NCBI GenBank assembly: GCA_904419285.1
Contig: CAJFQZ010000008.1
Location: 62,001-126,000, forward strand
Length of the DNA: 64,000 bases
DNA from: Lachnospiraceae bacterium UBA1818
Lineage (GTDB): Bacteria; Bacillota; Clostridia; Lachnospirales; Lachnospiraceae
Direction: 5' to 3'
Made by a program: the position numbers and the translations under genes. The notes under the pieces were generated by a model. It saw nothing but the letters and a program-made list of their open reading frames with translations, did not search any database and had not been told where the DNA came from. Positions 62,483 through 64,000 of the stretch are shown in pieces. The first letter of the stretch is position 1. Each line of letters starts with the position of its first letter.

Positions 62483-64000
62483 TTACCTTGTCTTTGTGCC
62501 CATTCCGTCGCGTTTTGCCAGCTTCAGCCGGTTCAGGGTGACTTCCTTCTCCCCGTACGGCACCTTCGTCTCCGTGCCCTCCTCGAAGAGATATGCGTTC
62601 TCCAGCTCATCCTTTTTCTGGAGCCGGATGCCCCGCACGCCCACTGCCGCCTTCTTCTTCTCCGGCACTTCCGAGGCGTGGAATCTCAGGAAATATCCGT
62701 TCTTTGTCTGAAGCACCACATTCTGGCTGTCATTGACCACCTTCACGGCCGTCAGAGAATCGCCCTCCTGCAGCTTCGTCGCTGCGATGGTGCGCTTGGA
62801 CACCTGGAATTCCGTTCCGTCCACCCGCTTGATCATCCCCTGGGCTGTGGCGAAGAGAAGCTTCGCGAACCGCATCTGCTCCGCGTCGTACACGGCGATG
62901 ATCTGTTCCTCGCTGCTGGAATAGTTGCTCACATTGTCGATCGGCGTTCCCTTCTCACGGAACCTTCCATAGGGAAGATCCAGGACTCTGACCTGGTGCA
63001 TCCTGCCTGCATCCGTAAAGATACACAGTTTTCCTGTGTTCATGCAGTGCACCACATACCGGCTCTCACTGTCCGCCGCCTCTTTATTTCTCTCATAGAC
63101 AGACACGTCCACGGTCTTGGCATAGCCGAACCGGTCCATCAGGAAGACCACTTCCTGCTCCTCGATCTTCTTCTCCTCAAAGACCGCCTCCGCGGCATTC
63201 TCTATGGCAGTGCGGCGTTTCCTGCCGTACTCCTTCTTAAACCGGTCCAGATTCTCTATGATCACGCCCGCCATGGAATCATAATTGTTGAGGATATCCT
63301 CATAGCGCGCAATATTCTTCAGCGTTTCCTCGTGCTCTTTTATCAGCGCCTCGATCTCCAGCCCGATCAGGCGGTACAGGCGCATCTCCAGGATCGCCGC
63401 AGCCTGACGCTCGGTGAAGCGCAGAAGGGCGGCCATTTTCTTCGAGCGCGGAGACTTGAACGTGATATTGTCCGTGACGCCGTTCACAAGACATGCCTTT
63501 GCATCCTTCACTGACTTGCTTCCCCTTAAAATCTCGATGATCAGGTCGATCACATCGCAGGCCTTGATCAGGCCTTCCTGCACCTCGCTCTTCTCCCTCT
63601 CCTTCTCGAGCAGCGTCGTATATTTCCGCGTCGCAAGCTCAAACTGGAAGTCTACATGGTGCTCAATGATCTGCTTTAAGCTCAGTGTCTCGGGCCTTCC
63701 GTCCGCCACCGCCAGCATGTTGACTCCGAAAGTATCCTCCAGGCGGGTCTTCTTATAGAGCATGTTCTTTAAATTCTCCACATCGGCTCCCTTTTTCAGC
63801 TCCAGGACGATGCGGATCCCTTCTTTGGAGGACTGGTTTGAGATGTCCACGATGTCCGTCGTCTTCTTCGACTCCACGAGTCCTGCCACGTCATTTAAAA
63901 ACTTGCCGATGCCGGTGCCGATCATGGTGTAGGGAATCTCCGTGATAACGAGCTGTTTTTTTCCGCCCTTGAGCTCTTCCACTTCCACTCTGCCGCGGAT
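62483..64000 (-). CDS. Type IIA DNA topoisomerase subunit A (gyrA/parC-like), partial
   Basis: The 5' end lies beyond the window; about 505 C-terminal codons are visible. They include the end of the cleavage/coiled-coil region (RFTERQAAAILEMRLYRLIGLE, in part) and the beta-pinwheel with repeats such as GYAKTVDVSVYER, GRMHQVRVLDLPYGRFREKG, GMIKRVDGTEFQVSKR and GYFLRFHASEVPEKKKAAVGV (in part). No clear GyrA box (QRRGGKG) is seen, and the C-terminal domain is short. This favours a topoisomerase IV-type or second gyrase-like A subunit over the main GyrA. The reading frame extends to the window edge (IRGRVEVEEL). Confidence 0.88.
   Translation of the reverse strand: MRGRVEVEELKGGKKQLVITEIPYTMIGTGIGKFLNDVAGLVESKKTTDIVDISNQSSKEGIRIVLELKKGADVENLKNMLYKKTRLEDTFGVNMLAVADGRPETLSLKQIIEHHVDFQFELATRKYTTLLEKEREKSEVQEGLIKACDVIDLIIEILRGSKSVKDAKACLVNGVTDNITFKSPRSKKMAALLRFTERQAAAILEMRLYRLIGLEIEALIKEHEETLKNIARYEDILNNYDSMAGVIIENLDRFKKEYGRKRRTAIENAAEAVFEEKKIEEQEVVFLMDRFGYAKTVDVSVYERNKEAADSESRYVVHCMNTGKLCIFTDAGRMHQVRVLDLPYGRFREKGTPIDNVSNYSSSEEQIIAVYDAEQMRFAKLLFATAQGMIKRVDGTEFQVSKRTIAATKLQEGDSLTAVKVVNDSQNVVLQTKNGYFLRFHASEVPEKKKAAVGVRGIRLQKKDELENAYLFEEGTETKVPYGEKEVTLNRLKLAKRDGMGTKTR

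Overview
The window looks like chromosomal DNA of a spore-forming, anaerobic Gram-positive bacterium of the Clostridia, most likely a Lachnospiraceae gut organism. The reasons are spo0A, spoIVB and a complete spoIIIA operon, a monomeric [FeFe] hydrogenase, an NADP-type glutamate dehydrogenase, purine-rich ribosome binding sites, and a large secreted GH84 hexosaminidase. Genus and species cannot be fixed from the sequence alone. Almost every gene is on the minus strand, so transcription runs from high to low coordinates.

Layout from low to high coordinate. 0.2-2.1 kb: gdhA and rpsU. 2.2-7.1 kb: a decayed accessory patch. It holds an ABC exporter cassette (lipoprotein with a frameshift, ATPase with an internal out-of-frame deletion, intact double-length permease) and the 3' third of an MFS transporter still attached to an intact promoter, leader hairpin and Shine-Dalgarno. 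7.2-11.4 kb: alaS and an [FeFe] hydrogenase. 11.5-18.4 kb: a polymorphic-toxin-like operon of three small helical WXG/YwqH-like proteins, a 1733-residue YD-repeat (Rhs) protein without a signal peptide and ending in a DUF4474-like domain, a lipoprotein that is the candidate immunity protein, and a broken second copy of its 3' end. 18.4-23.9 kb: metH, a separate MetH activation-domain protein, metF and glgA. 24.0-34.5 kb: the conserved clostridial block spo0A, spoIVB, recN, argR, nadK, tlyA, dxs, ispA, xseB, xseA, nusB. 34.6-37.8 kb: an Asp23 protein, prfC and a cysteine-synthase-family gene with a striking operator-like repeat. 38.1-43.1 kb: spoIIIAH to spoIIIAA. 43.3-53.8 kb: a VanZ protein, rarA, pnp, rpsO and the GH84 surface enzyme. 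54.0-62.3 kb: the rimP-nusA-ylxR-ylxQ-infB-rbfA-nrnA-truB-ribF operon. From 62.5 kb to the end: a type IIA topoisomerase A subunit, cut by the window edge.

How they work together: the backbone is translation, RNA turnover, isoprenoid and one-carbon metabolism plus the sporulation engulfment machinery. Two tandem 0A boxes sit upstream of the spo0A promoter, and a sigma-E-like promoter precedes spoIIIAA. The accessory content is concentrated between rpsU and metH. The strongest candidate for an under-described system is the Rhs/DUF4474 locus at 11.5-18.4 kb, interpreted here as a type VII-secreted contact-dependent effector with its partners and immunity. Secondary points of interest are a 9 bp plus 8 bp interleaved inverted-repeat (pseudoknot-like) element between spoIIIAC and spoIIIAD, and three CAACTTTAC sites around the cysK-family promoter.
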